From contig NC_084607.1 in assembly GCF_033807715.1 (NCBI RefSeq), positions 14,585,941-14,649,940 of the forward strand: DNA of 64,000 nucleotides. The letters are read 5' to 3'. Made by a program: the position numbers and the translations under genes. The notes below the pieces were generated by a model that saw nothing but the letters and a program-made list of their open reading frames with translations, had not been told where the DNA came from and did no database searches. The DNA comes from Cololabis saira (Eukaryota; Chordata; Actinopteri; Beloniformes; Belonidae). The stretch's first letter is position 1; each line of letters opens with the position of its first letter. Shown here one piece after another: positions 34,881-46,620 of this stretch.

Positions 34881-37129
34881 GCACATTCAGTTATTTTAAC
34901 TTGATCTTATTGTAATTTAGTTTGGATTGTACGGAAGCAGGATAACAATGACATTCATCTAATTCTGCAGCATTTAGTAAAATGGTTAATCCATTAAAAG
35001 GCAGTCTAAGTGAAGCTTCACAGATTCTAACTCTTTACAAACAGGTCTATTGGTCAAGACTGATTTAATTAAAGTTGGACACAATTCATGGCGGTAGCCA
35101 ATATTTGGTGTTTAGTTTCAAATATCAACAGAAATTATATCATGATCCTGAAATAGCTTACCCTAGCTTCAAAGGAGATAATAAAATCTGCATATTTTAT
35201 ACTACAAATCTTCTTTTTGGGTTAATTCTTACCAAAAAATAGAAAAGTAAGTTTGTGAATACAAACATTTGTAATACCTAGCTAGCATAAACATTACCTG
35301 ATGTCGAGCACAAAAATTGTTCTTTTTCAAGCTATGATGTAGAGAATGGTGGTAAATGAGTCCCAAAAATGCTTTTTACTCAATGTTTCTTTGAAATAGA
35401 CTCGTAATTCACTGACACGAGTGTAAAAACTGGGATTACCTTCAGCTAAACAACCTACTACCTTTGCAGTCACAGTGACGTGAATGAAGTCGGTTTGACA
35501 GAAACAAACATCTCTAATATTGTAAATTACAGTTAGCAGAGTGCATTAACTGTTAAGTCACTCATAACAGTAACGTATTAAGGTATTGTGAAACAGTAAG
35601 ATGCTGTTGTAAATCCTCCATTAAAACCACCGGTTTCTTACAGTGTTGCTCTCCTGAATAGAAAACATTACAACACAGATTTATGTAAAATACTTCCACT
35701 TCTTCTTTTCCTAATCAGTGCAGGCAGTGTTATTTGTTTAAGCAAACATTTTTGCATTGTTAGTCATCTGTTCCATTTCAGTTGCAAATCAAACAGCTTT
35801 GTGTCTGTCAGTTTGCCAGAGGCTCTCCCAAGCATCCTCTGAGATCAACACTTTCATCTAATTTTTCCTTCTAATGAAATCAAACGTGGCCTGCTAATAT
35901 CCCTCACCACAATGCTTTGTGCAGGATCTGCACGGAGACCCTGCATGCGCTGCGACAGCTGACGTCCCACCTCCCTTATTTTTCCTGTATGGAGTAACAT
36001 ATGAACATGCATATGAAAATTACCAGAGGCAGCAGCATCACATATGCTATTATGCCATGGATGGCACAAAGACGCAAGCCAGTTTTTCATTAAGCCATTT
36101 TGCTCCGTTCAACAGCTGAAGCTTTTTTTTTTTTCTCAGTATGCCAACAAGGCATTAAAACAGTGTGGCCAACAGCCTGATGGACTGCAAGCACTGTAAC
36201 TTCTAAGACCTGCCAATAATCAGCAGCCAAACTCCAAAGCACTGATGCTAAATGGGAGCAATACTTTGATTTCAAGATTTGTTACAAAGAAAATTGCTCT
36301 TTTTGGGGGGGAAATTTGCGCATGCATGCCATTTTATTTTCAGAAACATTAAAAGTTAAGCCGGAACATTGTTCATTTTTGACCATTTAAACCTTCTGAT
36401 GAAAGAAAATTTCGACAGGCTGCATTTAAAATCTTGATAAACCAAATCATTTTTTAAGCAAAGCCAATGAAAAATCAAACCTTTTTATGGAAATGACATA
36501 AAGGAAGCGGTACTGACTGGATGATGAAAAGGGACTGATGTGTGCAATGGCATTTCTAGGTAAAGGCATCAAATTGGCTGTCAAGCCTGCTTTAATTTCT
36601 GAAAAAAAAGAGTAGAAAATACATAATCTATAGATCCCTGCAGCAATTACTCTCATGCACATTGTAAAAGCAGAGGATTGATTATCTCACCACAGAGTAA
36701 GGGCTTTCAGAAGCTCAGATGAAAGGTGAGATGGATATGGAGATTGGGTATTATTGCTTCAGGTTATCAACACTTCAGCCTCCAGTATATTTACCGATAC
36801 ACAGAAGATGCTCATCTAACAGGTAAATACTTTGATTTCATGAATACAAATGGTTGCTCACAATAGAAAGGGTAAGAATTCAATCTATATCAGTGTGGTT
36901 CAGCGCCTCTCCAGCCTCTTAGAGGAGAATGAAGGGATCCGGTATAGTCACCTTCAGATATGAGCTTGGTGTTTGGTTTGAGTGGAGGGGGAAGGTTTAA
37001 TAATAAACCATCTGTGTGCTTTGCAGTGGGCCAATAGCTGCCGGGCTCTCAGGTTGGTGTGAGATTGACAATGTTTAAGGAGGCAGGCTGAGCGGCGTCT
37101 GGGTCAGAGGATGTCCCAGGTAACAGATC
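34881..37129. other. Gene-free interval, nothing recognised
   Basis: AT-rich sequence, possibly containing further decayed LINE DNA next to 34880. Short open frames around 35854-36275 have no domain. A T run occurs at 36124-36136 and a G run at 36305-36312. Confidence 0.4.
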
Positions 37130-37450
37130 AACCTCAGACCAGCACGGGAGCTTTCTAATGTTCAGGAACTAGTAGGAGGTGAGAAAAGCTTAAAGGGGTC
37201 TTTCTCATGAACCTGGCTGACCCGCGCGGGGGGGCTGTGAGGGGGAGGCCCGGTGGTTCAGAGGAAAAATAGACAGTTGACGTTTGGTAGCAGGTGGGGC
37301 GCTGCTCTGTCCACAGGTGCTGCACAGATGCCTCCGAAGCGGAGCGAGCGCCGGTTATCCTGGGACACTGGGACCCGCCGGAGTCTCCTGATTCACTCTC
37401 ACCCACAGCCCTCGCATCTGCTCAGCCATTCTCCAAGAGTAATTACACAT
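37130..37450. other. GC-rich, CpG-containing island
   Basis: Locally GC-rich sequence within AT-rich surroundings, including GACCCGCGCGGGGGG (around 37219) and CCGAAGCGGAGCGAGCGCCGG (37334-37354). CTGTCCACAG followed by GT at 37307-37318 could be read as a splice-acceptor-like string. Open frames on both strands (37155-37406 minus, 37253-37528 plus) have no recognised domain. It may be an unmethylated regulatory island, an unannotated noncoding exon or promoter, or simply a GC-rich patch. Confidence 0.35.
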
Positions 37451-37689
37451 GGCACCGGGTGGGCACTTGATGGATGCTGGGAAACAAGAACAGAAATCAG
37501 ACATGATTGTTTTTTTAGGGTTCAGTGACAACAAATTAAGAAAGATCCTTTTTTTTTCCTCCTTTAAATGATTTTCATCATAATTCACACGCCATCTTAT
37601 GGGTACTAGTGAGGTCAAGGCCCAGCCGTCCTCTCCGAAGAACGTTTTCCAAGATGTTCAGTATTTTTTAAAGCCATAATGAAGAATAA

Positions 37690-38270
37690 ATGAAATGTAT
37701 GAGGAAATGTTGTCCAATTGGTGTCATGATTGCTATTTGGCGGATTCATAATTACAGAGTGCAGCCATCAGATAAAAGAGTGCGGATAAAAAGGACCTGG
37801 GTTGGTAATGGAAATCTGTTTGGAGAGGAATAGTTTCTAATAAGTAATTTTTCCCTAATAAACTATAACCGATTTAATCTCCACCTTATCAGGCCAAGAT
37901 TTCACCACTTTCCTTTTTAATTGGCTATTTTGTAATCCCGATTCCCAATAGAGCGGATGGTCTGTCTCCCTCTCCAGAGAGTTAGCATGAAATCGGTTTG
38001 AAACAGTGTGTCAATCTCATTCTGAAGTGGCCATCTGGCCAGTGTACAGAAACTGGGGATGGCACGCTGAACCAGGGGGTCTCCGCGAGGCAATCATCAG
38101 CAGATTTTACACAACGTGTTAATGCAAATTTAATAGAGACTTCCTATCAGCCACTTTAATCTTCCATGTGTTCTAATTGTAGGTTTGACCAAAATACCCA
38201 CAATGCAGCAGCAGGAAATCATGCTTACACCTACCCAGCCAGTCTGTGATCTTTTCGTTGTCATAAATTG
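37690..38270. promoter_or_regulatory. Candidate conserved enhancer with POU octamer
   Basis: Repeat-free block with a perfect octamer ATGCAAAT (38122-38129) next to TTTAATAG, plus GATTCATAATTACAG near 37743, TTTTTAATTGGC near 37914, and an E-box CATCTG near 38032. The density of recognisable developmental motifs and the non-AT-biased texture suggest a conserved noncoding element. Conservation is not tested. Confidence 0.4.
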
Positions 38271-38489
38271 TCACATCATTTTAATATTTTTTGAGTGGAG
38301 AAGTTATGATAATGGGATTACAGCACTCCTAGATCACCAGAAATGACACCAATGGCAGTTTAAAGTCAGTAAAGTCTGGTTAAACTTTAATAAAACTGGC
38401 CTTGAAAGAAACCTGTACGTTTTTAAATCCAGCACATAAATTTCACAATGAGAGTCTTGAGCAGTAATTTCTAGGTTGGTTTGTAAAAA

Positions 38490-38720
38490 TTCCCTCTATT
38501 CATTAGAGGGAACAATATATCAAGCGCAGCCACAGATAGGAATTCTGGGATCCTTGAAATAACATTGCTGTGGGCCCAGCTTAATTAATTCATGCACCCG
38601 GCGAAGATTTTAATGGCCCTTCTCCAGCTGTGGGCCTCTAATATTATCCCCACCTCTCACCCTGCCATGTTTACACTGGAATTTTCATTAATTTTACCAT
38701 CTTTCATTTCAATTTCATTT
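38490..38720. promoter_or_regulatory. Candidate regulatory block with TTAATTAATT
   Basis: Contains TTAATTAATT (38581-38590), followed by TTTTAATGGCCC and a TTTTCATTAATTTTACC stretch near 38681. GC-balanced middle portion with CACCCGGCGAAG. No repeat recognised. Confidence 0.3.
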
Positions 38721-40299
38721 CAATTGGGGAGATATTTTTGAATAAAGAAAAGAAAATATTAAAAAGAAATGGCTAAATAATATTTTTTAATACTACACTG
38801 TGTTGTAATACCAGAAATACATTTTATTACTCAACTTTTAGGAAATTTTATATCATGTAACATTTAGATGGAGACAAAACTCCGCTTTTATAAAGTCCAT
38901 GAACACCTCGTGGTCAGAGAACAATGAACACCCGGAGGGCGGCTCAGCGAATGTGACACACTTTTAGAATAGCAGGAGTTTTTCTTTCAGAGGGAATAAG
39001 TCGTTTGGCCACCAGGAAATTGTGCACACTGCACTCTTTGTGCTCTTTCTGCCTTTTTCTGGTCCATTTTCTGTGGAGGAGCACATCAGAGTGAAATCAG
39101 ACTTCACAACGTGTGGAGAACCCTCTTGTTCTGAGTTGTTACTGAAATTATGGATGCTTATTCTTAAAGTTATCCAACAGGAACAACACCATAATCTGGA
39201 TGGATCTGATCTTGTCTTTTGTTTTTATTTTCTGTTCTTTTTCCACTCAAATGTTTTATCTTTATAGTGATTTCTGAGTGCCTCTTCCACAGATATGAAG
39301 CGAAAGTGATGACCTAGGTGTGTGTAGCCCATAAGGATCCATAAAATCGTACAGGCTAAAGTATATTACAGCTCAATGTGAAAAACTGAGTCTTCACTCA
39401 TGGAGAGTCACTTCATAAGAAAAGTTTACTGGAAAACTGCCGAAACACTTTAGCTGTTTTCCTCACAGTAAGCAGTTACCAGGAAACGACACGTATAGAG
39501 ATGATTGTATCCAACCAAGCTGTCCAAATGTTTCTTTGTATCAACAGACACAGTCTTCAAAAATTACGAGATATTTCTTTCACCTCCTGACAAATCTGAT
39601 GCAATGAAAAAGCAATTTTCTCACATGTACATTAATCTATATTTTCATTTTAAAAGTCTTTTTTTTAAAGACGTGAATTGGAAGGTGAGTCATATTTTCG
39701 ACATTATTGTATTATATTCAATTATGATCACATGTATATTGAATATAAGTACAAGAATATCACAATATTCAAAACCTGTGCATCTTAAAATATCATTTGT
39801 CAAATTCCCTAAACTGTCTTTTTATTCAGTCAGTAGAATTCAATTGTTCGATTTTAAACACTATTGAAGCTGATTCCAGGCAAAAGGGCTGCACAATTGA
39901 ATGCAAAAAAAAGGTCTTGAGAATAAAGCCCATAGCTTTTTGATAGTGAAGAGTCCAAGAAAAGTCCTAATATTTGTTGAACCTCAGAGCTCTGTGATAT
40001 ACTGTAACCATAAATTACATCATCATCATCAAACACAGGCATCAAAAGTGGAAGCCACAAGATTTTTCTTAAATGAAAGATACAATTCTGAAATAAAAAT
40101 GTGATGTCAGTTTGAGTTTGTGTGCTCATTGCCGGCCGTGAAGTGTAAAAGATAACAAGATATTAATAGTGAGGTCGGGTCTCAATAACAGAACCTGAAG
40201 AGCAGTAATGGTTGGGGGATCAATAACTTATGTTTATAAGTTTTGTCTTGTTAACATTCAAGAACCAGTTTCAACGATATCAGTGTCAGTTAGCATCTC
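38721..40299. other. AT-rich gene-free interval
   Basis: Very AT-rich sequence. A plus-strand frame at 39505-39867 (120 codons) is low in Gly/Ala/Arg, rich in Phe/Ile/Lys/Ser and has no domain. It is most likely a chance frame. Confidence 0.4.
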
Positions 40300-40450
40300 C
40301 CCGTGAGCCTGATCGGGTGGGGATTATCACTGCATCATCAGCATAACAATGACAATTTACATATCAAATGTTTCGAGGAAGATTATTAATATATAAAAGA
40401 CATAAAAGATGTCCCGAAACTAATTCCAGTGGAACTCAAAGAGTTGCTCT
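40300..40450 (-). pseudogene. Non-LTR retrotransposon RT core fragment (YADD box)
   Basis: Minus-strand reading gives VPLELVSGHLLCLLYINNLP, a decayed form of the RT motif GVPQGSxLGPxLFxLYINDLP, then a stop, then CHCYADDAVII with the catalytic YADD intact. The LYINDLP-type linker differs from the copy at 34690-34880, suggesting a different LINE lineage. No other domains survive next to it. Confidence 0.65.
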
Positions 40451-42720
40451 TTTAAAAATCTTTCAGATAATCAATTTTTGTATTGAGAGAAGATGGGTTG
40501 CAGGGAAAAATATCAGTGACACCCTGCAACAAAAGAACTTTATATTCTTCTATTTGCAGACAATAGTAGGCCATAATAGACATGGTTTTGCCACGTCCCT
40601 CTCTATTGTTTGCTTTGGCTCTGTCAGGCCCCTTTGTTGCTCTATAATGCCGCTCCACCATCCACATATGCATCAGCAGTCTCCACTGGGAGGATTGTTA
40701 TGTAAATGCTTATTAATGAACTTCCATGTGGACAAGTGCTCTGCCACTGCTGTTGGACATTTATCAAGCAGCAGAAGACTTTATACGGCCTTCTTGCTTC
40801 ATTCTTTCCATGTATGGAGTAAACCACAGAAAACGACTAGATACCTTACATTCACATTAAGCACCAATGAATTGGGACAGTCTTTACAAACCGCAGCATT
40901 TCATTCCCAAACAGTGTCTTTTTCTTTACATTCAACAGATGTGACAGGCGAGAGGAGGAGTTAATGAGGCTGAGAAACATTTCACACACTTTCTGGAAAC
41001 GGTTTAATAAACCAGTGAACTCCAAATGATGTCATTTATTCCAATCAGTCAAAATGTTAAATGCTCTAAATTGCTTTGTTTCAACACTCCAAACATTTTT
41101 GAATTTCACCGTAGTTACACTCATTGGTCCTTTTTAGGTCTCAGGCACTCTTAAAGATTATATTTTTTTAATTTTTTTTTGTCATGCTAAATTCTGAACT
41201 AATTAAAACACGTCCAATGGTTTTCAACAAATTGGCGTTGTCATATCTGCATATTACAGGGCTCTGGATTCATAAGCGTCTATGAACAGGTAAATAAAAG
41301 CCTTTGATTTCATTACAGCTTGGATGTTTTCTTAACAAAAGAGGAAGTTGGATATAAAAATGGAAATTTCCAGCGCTGTTTAATTGGATGGCCACTTTCA
41401 CTTAACTTATCTTTGCAGCCGAACTCATTCACTGGAAGTGAGCATTTTCCAATTAAAGGAAACGACTATTGCTTTGCAGGTCAAAGGCATGTCTTTATTT
41501 GTGTTTTCTGTGTAAGCAAACAAAACATTTACTGATGTCCTTTTTTTAACCCAGACTGAGTCAGTCGGAGTGCTGCTCTCCCAGTTTACAAGAAACACCT
41601 GAAAATATGTCAATAACATAAAACATATACTTATTTATAGCTCTGAAAATAAATATTCTGGCATGAGCAACCACAACCACCCTGGAGATCATCCATAAGT
41701 AAGTCAATATGACATGAATCAGGATGAACAACATTTTGAACGGAACGCAGTTACAATCTCGGCAACATTACTCGCTGAGTGAAGAGCAAATGCTTTCATC
41801 CTGTATAGCCACAGAATAATGGAAAGACTCCTATATTACTGCCAATTTTTTCCTGGAAGCTGTGGAGGCTGACATTAATCCCAACTGTCTGTAAAATTGA
41901 AGCAATAAAAACCACAAGCAGCGGCATCACATTTCACCATGGTGATGCTCCTCGAAAATATAGATCCACAGACAAACAATGATATACTTGATTGTTTCAG
42001 TAAAGATTCCTAGAGTGTCTGCATTCCCTTTGTTGTACGTGAGAGAGACATTACACTGATAGTGGAATATGACCTCATTTGCTGCAAAGAGGAAATTTAA
42101 TTAACAGAGCAAACAGAGTCTGCCAATATGCCTCCGTGGAGACCACAGACCAAGAACCTACAGTGCCGTCTTAAGGCCGGACCAACAGCAGGAAACACAC
42201 CACCAAATTTTAACTCGCAGCTTTAAAATGCCACGGATTTACATCCCTGAAAACATGCTCCGTGCATATCTGAACCAATCCACATAAAACCAGGACGCCA
42301 TGAAGTCTGCATGTGTGGGGTTTTGGAAGCAGAAGCCAAACGAGTGCCTGCAGTGTTGTGAAAGCCTTAAAATTGTCTATAATATTATCAGACACTTTTG
42401 TTTGAAAACTGCTCACTTGACTCCATCGCTGTTCTTCTTTGCTGCTCTTGTTGTGCCAAAATAAACTGTAAATCCTCAGGAGATACGAGTTTATTTCTAC
42501 TCCAATAAAGTTAATCTGGTGACCGCACTTACTTTATTGCACTTAATAATGAAAGCTGTTGTATTTTTACACTTCACTTCATGCAAATCACAAGCCCATG
42601 TGTGCTCGTGGTATTTAGAAATGGGATAAACTGAAACGATTATTGGAAATTTGAAGGTTTTATTTAAAAAGTTAGTTTCAAAATAGCGTGTGGTTTTTTG
42701 TTTGTCTGTAAGTGGCCTTG
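40451..42720. other. Gene-free interval, partly conserved-looking
   Basis: No exon recognised. A 198-codon plus-strand frame (40368-40964) begins inside antisense LINE sequence and has no domain, so I do not call it. The stretch 41220-41500 has mixed composition and could be regulatory. The rest is AT-rich. Confidence 0.4.
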
Positions 42721-42753
42721 GGATGGATGGATGGATGGATGGATGGATGGATG
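42721..42753. repeat. (GGAT)n microsatellite
   Basis: Eight pure GGAT units. On the minus strand it makes an artificial His-Pro-Ser-Ile open frame. Confidence 0.95.
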
Positions 42754-42850
42754 TGGACAAAAAGAGCAGCCCCTACTACAGAAATTAAACTTTTCCACGG
42801 CTAATACCTTTTCCCTACGTCTTAACATTCAAAATACTTTCAAAATATAC

Positions 42851-43542
42851 AAAAGATTGAAAAACCGAAGCACTCAAGAAGTTAGAAAAATATAAAAAGC
42901 CTTTATTAAATCATGGCTTATAAAAAGTTAAAAATGCCAACATGTTTCGGCCATGTAGGCCTTCTTCAAGGCAGATAACAAAGACAGAGGGGTCTCCTTC
43001 AGGCAGCTCTTTAAACACAGGTAAGCAGTCACATGGTCAACTCAGGTGGTATCTATTAACCTGGTAGGAACAAACAGGCACATCAATCAGATGCAGAGGA
43101 GACCAAACAACCAATCAGCATACAGTAAGTAGCAAAGAAAGTAACAAACAGCAATACCAACAGTAATAGTACAAAAGACAATCAAAAAAGAAATTATAAA
43201 GTAACACTTTTCAAATGCTTTGAAGGCGAAAGAAAACCTCCCAAATGTTTCAAAGCAGGAAAATGGACCAAATTAGAAAAATGTTTCAAGGAAATCTTCT
43301 AAAGTTTTTAATCATCTAAAAGTAGACAAAATATTTCAAAATAACAGACCAAAAATATATAGGACTAATTAATCAAACAAAAGATAAACTATATGTGAGA
43401 CCCCTTTGTCTTTGTTATCTGCCTTGAAGAAGGCCTACATGGCCGAAACATGTTGGCATTTTTAACTTTTTCTAAGCCATGATTTAATAAAGGCTTTTTA
43501 TATTTTTCTAACTTCTTGAGTGCTTCGGTTTTTCAATCTTTT
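42851..43542. mobile_element. Penelope-like foldback: 146-bp inverted arms around a 400-bp centre
   Basis: The arms 42851-42996 and 43397-43542 are reverse complements over 146 bases with only a few mismatches and no length difference. Read outward from the centre, each arm contains CTTGAAGAAGG, CCTACATGG and CCGAAACATG, then an AATAAA-bearing stretch ending near TTTTTCAATCTTTT. The pattern CTGANGA, self-complementary stem GGCC/GGCC, GAAAC is the hammerhead-ribozyme core known from the terminal repeats (pLTRs) of Penelope-like retroelements; here the first core C is T. Inverted terminal copies are a known Penelope configuration. The 400-bp centre has no RT or GIY-YIG coding trace, so this is non-autonomous or a remnant. 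Confidence 0.6.
43417..43455 (+). ncRNA. Hammerhead-ribozyme-like core in the right arm (degenerate)
   Basis: Order of elements: TTGAAGA, A, GGCC, loop TACAT, GGCC, GAAAC, ATG. This matches the hammerhead architecture CUGANGA / stem II / GAAA except for a pyrimidine change at the first core position. A mirror copy lies in the left arm on the minus strand (about 42938-42976). Stem I and stem III partners could not be established convincingly by eye, so self-cleavage is doubtful. Confidence 0.35.
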
Positions 43543-44299
43543 GAATCTTTTGGATCCCCATGCCGAAGAGCACCTGAAGTATACTTTTTATACACCCAGC
43601 AGCACTCCATGCGTTTGTAGTTGTACTTTCAAAATATAGTTTGAAATACTCCTCGTTAATCAACATCTGCAAAAAGTGTTGTTGCTCTGACGTAACTGCC
43701 ATCAATGTGAGATGCATACAGCAAACACCTGGAGGTCTTACAGAATAAAAAAGAACAATGTCCCCATAAAGAGGCTGAAAGGGGCGGTTGGAAAGAGTCA
43801 CAATTTAATGATAAATGAAGAGAATCGAGTTTAAACCCATTCTGGTCCAATTATCTCTTCACTCTCTTGTGTTTTGTCTACTTTTGCCTCCACTCTCTGG
43901 TTAGTTTAAGGGTTTCCTGGTTGTCGTTCTGCACCACCTTAGGAGGCAAAGCTACTTAGTTAAGGAATAGATTTTGGGTTAGTTTAAAATGATTTCAATT
44001 AGGATTTATTTGTGTTGGTTCAATTCACAACAAAAGTGAACTCCAGACACTTTACACTAAGGACAAGTTGAAGTGGGCTGCAGTGACAATGCTCCCATAT
44101 ACTTTCATGGAGATCCAGACTCTTTTAGAATTGCTAACAGTTTCTTGGCACGTCTGCTCTGGGATTTTGGATCTGTTCTCACCTCATTGAGAATGTAAAT
44201 GAAAACAACAGGTGGTGTGAAAGAGCTTAACCTTGAGCTCCACTCTTCTAATAGGACAAAGATCAGAATCAAACAGCTGATGAGACAAGAGATGATTAA
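43543..44299. other. Gene-free interval, nothing recognised
   Basis: Sequence immediately right of the foldback may contain further decayed retroelement DNA. The minus-strand frames at 43508-43850 have no domain. Confidence 0.4.
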
Positions 44300-44382
44300 C
44301 AGCAAACAAGATCAACATTCTGGAGTGGCTCCACCCAAGTCCAGACCCGAACCCTCGTCCAGAATATCTGGAGGGGATTAAA
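44300..44382 (+). pseudogene. Tc1/mariner transposase C-terminal relic (SPDLNPIE region)
   Basis: In the frame beginning AAGATCAAC (about 44305) the translation is KINILEWLHPSPDPNPRPEYLEG. It aligns with the transposase motif VLEWPSQSPDLNPIENLW, which holds the last catalytic acidic residue of the DD34E triad. A small insertion and several substitutions, including at the Asn-Pro-Ile-Glu position, show decay. Termini are not identifiable. Confidence 0.55.
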
Positions 44383-45239
44383 CAGTGTGTATTGTAAAAA
44401 AAAAAAAAAGACTTTTTCTGTGGTTGAGACTAGTCATTTGGGTTTTTGAGGTCTTTACTAACTCAAAAACGTCAGTTAAATATGACCCTGCCAGTTGGTT
44501 TGTAGTAGTTTAGTTCTGAAAAATGATCTTTGCCTAAGATATCCAGATCTGCAGTAACTGGAGAACTATTCAGCCTTTTATCTCTGTCCAACATCACGCT
44601 ATGTTATGTTTGCTGTACCTCAGAACTGGGTATCACAAAGCCTTTACGCTCATTTCAAAAGAGGTCCTCCTCTTGGAATAAAGACTTGACATGAAGTCAA
44701 GTGGGTGACTTAAAATACCTGCGATACACGGATCGGTAAGTACCTTGTTGAAAATTGTTTCTCTGTGACATTCTGACCAAATCTTGTCATTGAGACTTCA
44801 CAAAATTGGTAAATTGGTAAATAAATATAATTATGTGTCTCCCTCGACCACAAGGAAGCCTCAAATTAAAAGCCACCGATTACTGATGAGGAGTGATCCT
44901 TATGGAAACATAAAAAAATAAAATATAACAATTAAAACAAGAGCTTGATTTCTTTTATGACAAATAAAGGATTTGCTGCTGTTTACTGAAAACTGTTTAT
45001 TACTCTATTTTTATAATTTTGCTCCAGAAAAACTGTATTAGTTAAATAGGGATCAGTTAAAAATGTAAATTTAGCATGTGTTATAATTTGGGGCGTAATT
45101 ATGATTAGTTGATGAACACAAGGAATGCTGTTTTTCTTTTCCATAATTAACTCACACTTTAATTAGCCTATAAATGTACATTTAGCTCAGATTAATTTTG
45201 AAATGGGATTAGCTGAAGGAGCAGAGAAATGTGACAGAA
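44383..45239. other. Gene-free interval, nothing recognised
   Basis: AT-rich DNA with an A13 run at 44397-44409. No feature recognised. Confidence 0.4.
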
Positions 45240-45440
45240 CACCTGTCAAAAGTTTGGACACCTGAACATCCCTCCATAAATTAGAAAAATAAGATTGTTT
45301 TATTGTATTATAGCATCCCCTTTGTGCTTTGCTAATGACTGCAGGTGGTGTCGTGACCTTTTTCTGCCTCCACAATGTGCTAACATCTCTCAGCTCCTGT
45401 GAAAGCAACACCTTCACCTGGTGAGCAGCAATAGAGGTGG
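45240..45440. repeat. Tc1/mariner-like terminal region, decayed
   Basis: CACCTGTCAAAAGTTTGGACACC resembles the CAGTCAAAAGTTTGGACAC-type inverted terminus of a widespread fish Tc1-like element. The following sequence (a GCATCCCCTTTGTGCTTTGC-like stretch, then CAACACCTTCACCTGG) loosely follows the element interior. No transposase frame and no second terminus found. Confidence 0.45.
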
Positions 45441-46189
45441 TGCTCCATTACCCATGTAGCCGTTCATGGTTATGATTATTATTATTCCTCCTCTGCCTGA
45501 GACTTAAAACACTTCCAGGGAGGACTGGCTTCACTGTCTTCCCAGACGATCGGCCCATCAAGAGCCATAAAATACACGAGGAGCCTGCAAAGCATGATGC
45601 GAAGGCTCATCATCTCCTGTCAGAATAAAGAAGAACAATAGATTACCAACTAAAATAACACCACATCTGTGAGTTTTGCTCATTTTTTTAATCTTTAATA
45701 CAACAGCATAATTGGTTTCTGTGATATAAAATTCTTAGTTACAGTCAGCATCACGTAAACTTCGGTAAACAATTTTAAGCCTAATTTGGTATGAGACATG
45801 ACTGCCCCGGCGGCGGTGTGCAACTCCAATTACGATAAGGATTAAGCACATGCAATCAAAAGATATTACAAGATAATGTGCAAAGATACATTTGGCAAGC
45901 AAGCAATTAATTGGGGAAGCATGACACCCCGACTGAGAAAGATGAGGCAGAAGACGAGGTTTAGGCTCTTCAGTGTTTTTAATCGCGCAGATTCCTTCCT
46001 CTTCCTGTGAAGTGGCTGCAGACATCACAGGATAGATGGTGTACAGTATTCAGGAGGAGCCAGACGGAGCTGTCAGGGCGTCCGCTGCGGCTGGTGGTCG
46101 GTGTCTGTGCCTGCTGAACCCAGGAGGCAGAAAATGACCGAGTTCACAAGTTGATTAATGAGTGTGCTGCCACCAGTTGTCAAAATCTG
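45441..46189. other. Gene-free interval
   Basis: Mixed composition; a minus-strand frame at 45735-46028 (97 codons) lacks any domain. The part 45700-45920 contains TCCAATTACGATAAGG and GCAATTAATTGGGG and could be regulatory, but the support is weak. Confidence 0.35.
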
Positions 46190-46620
46190 ACACTGATGGC
46201 AGAGCTTTAAGCTTTTTTTATGAGGCCCAAAAAATCCCTTGATGAATCAATTTAGTGCAAAAAGCTAATGATATTCATACAAACTTAATATGAATGTGCA
46301 TTTAAGGGAATATTTCCTGCCTAGGCTCATGTGAAAATAAAATACATTGAGAGGTTTAACAGAATTCAATTTGATCAAACCTCTTGCCCTGACAGGCTGC
46401 TTGACTAATCGTGACAGATCCTTGTGAGAGAAATGATTTCAGAGTAGTAGTGATGATAACATATGTTAAATCTGTTTGGCTGCTGACTGTCCAACTGTTG
46501 GGAGAGATGATGAGATTAATTAGGAGCAGTATGGCTGCTGGGGGAGAGATGAAGCTGTCATTATACAGTAGGTGTTGACTAATGATGGCTGCCTTGTCTT
46601 TATCCTCCACGAGACCGTTT
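46190..46620. promoter_or_regulatory. Candidate conserved regulatory block
   Basis: Contains ATTAATTAG (46515-46523) and the composite CTGTCATTA (46555-46563; MEIS core overlapping a homeodomain core), followed by TGACTAATGATGG. Several GCTAATGATATTC-type strings occur around 46264. Repeat-free. Function inferred from motifs and location only. Confidence 0.35.

Noticed and set aside
39505..39867. 120-codon plus-strand open frame
   Set aside because: AT-rich composition alone gives this Phe/Ile/Lys/Ser-rich peptide; no domain.
40368..40964. 198-codon plus-strand open frame, the longest outside uncx
   Set aside because: It starts inside antisense LINE sequence, has no recognisable domain and shows no coding-like composition; probably chance.
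42851..43542. Ordinary MITE or CRISPR-like inverted structure
   Set aside because: Arms are long, contain AATAAA and a hammerhead-like string, and no short direct repeats exist; Penelope-like origin fits better. No CRISPR-type array occurs anywhere in the window.
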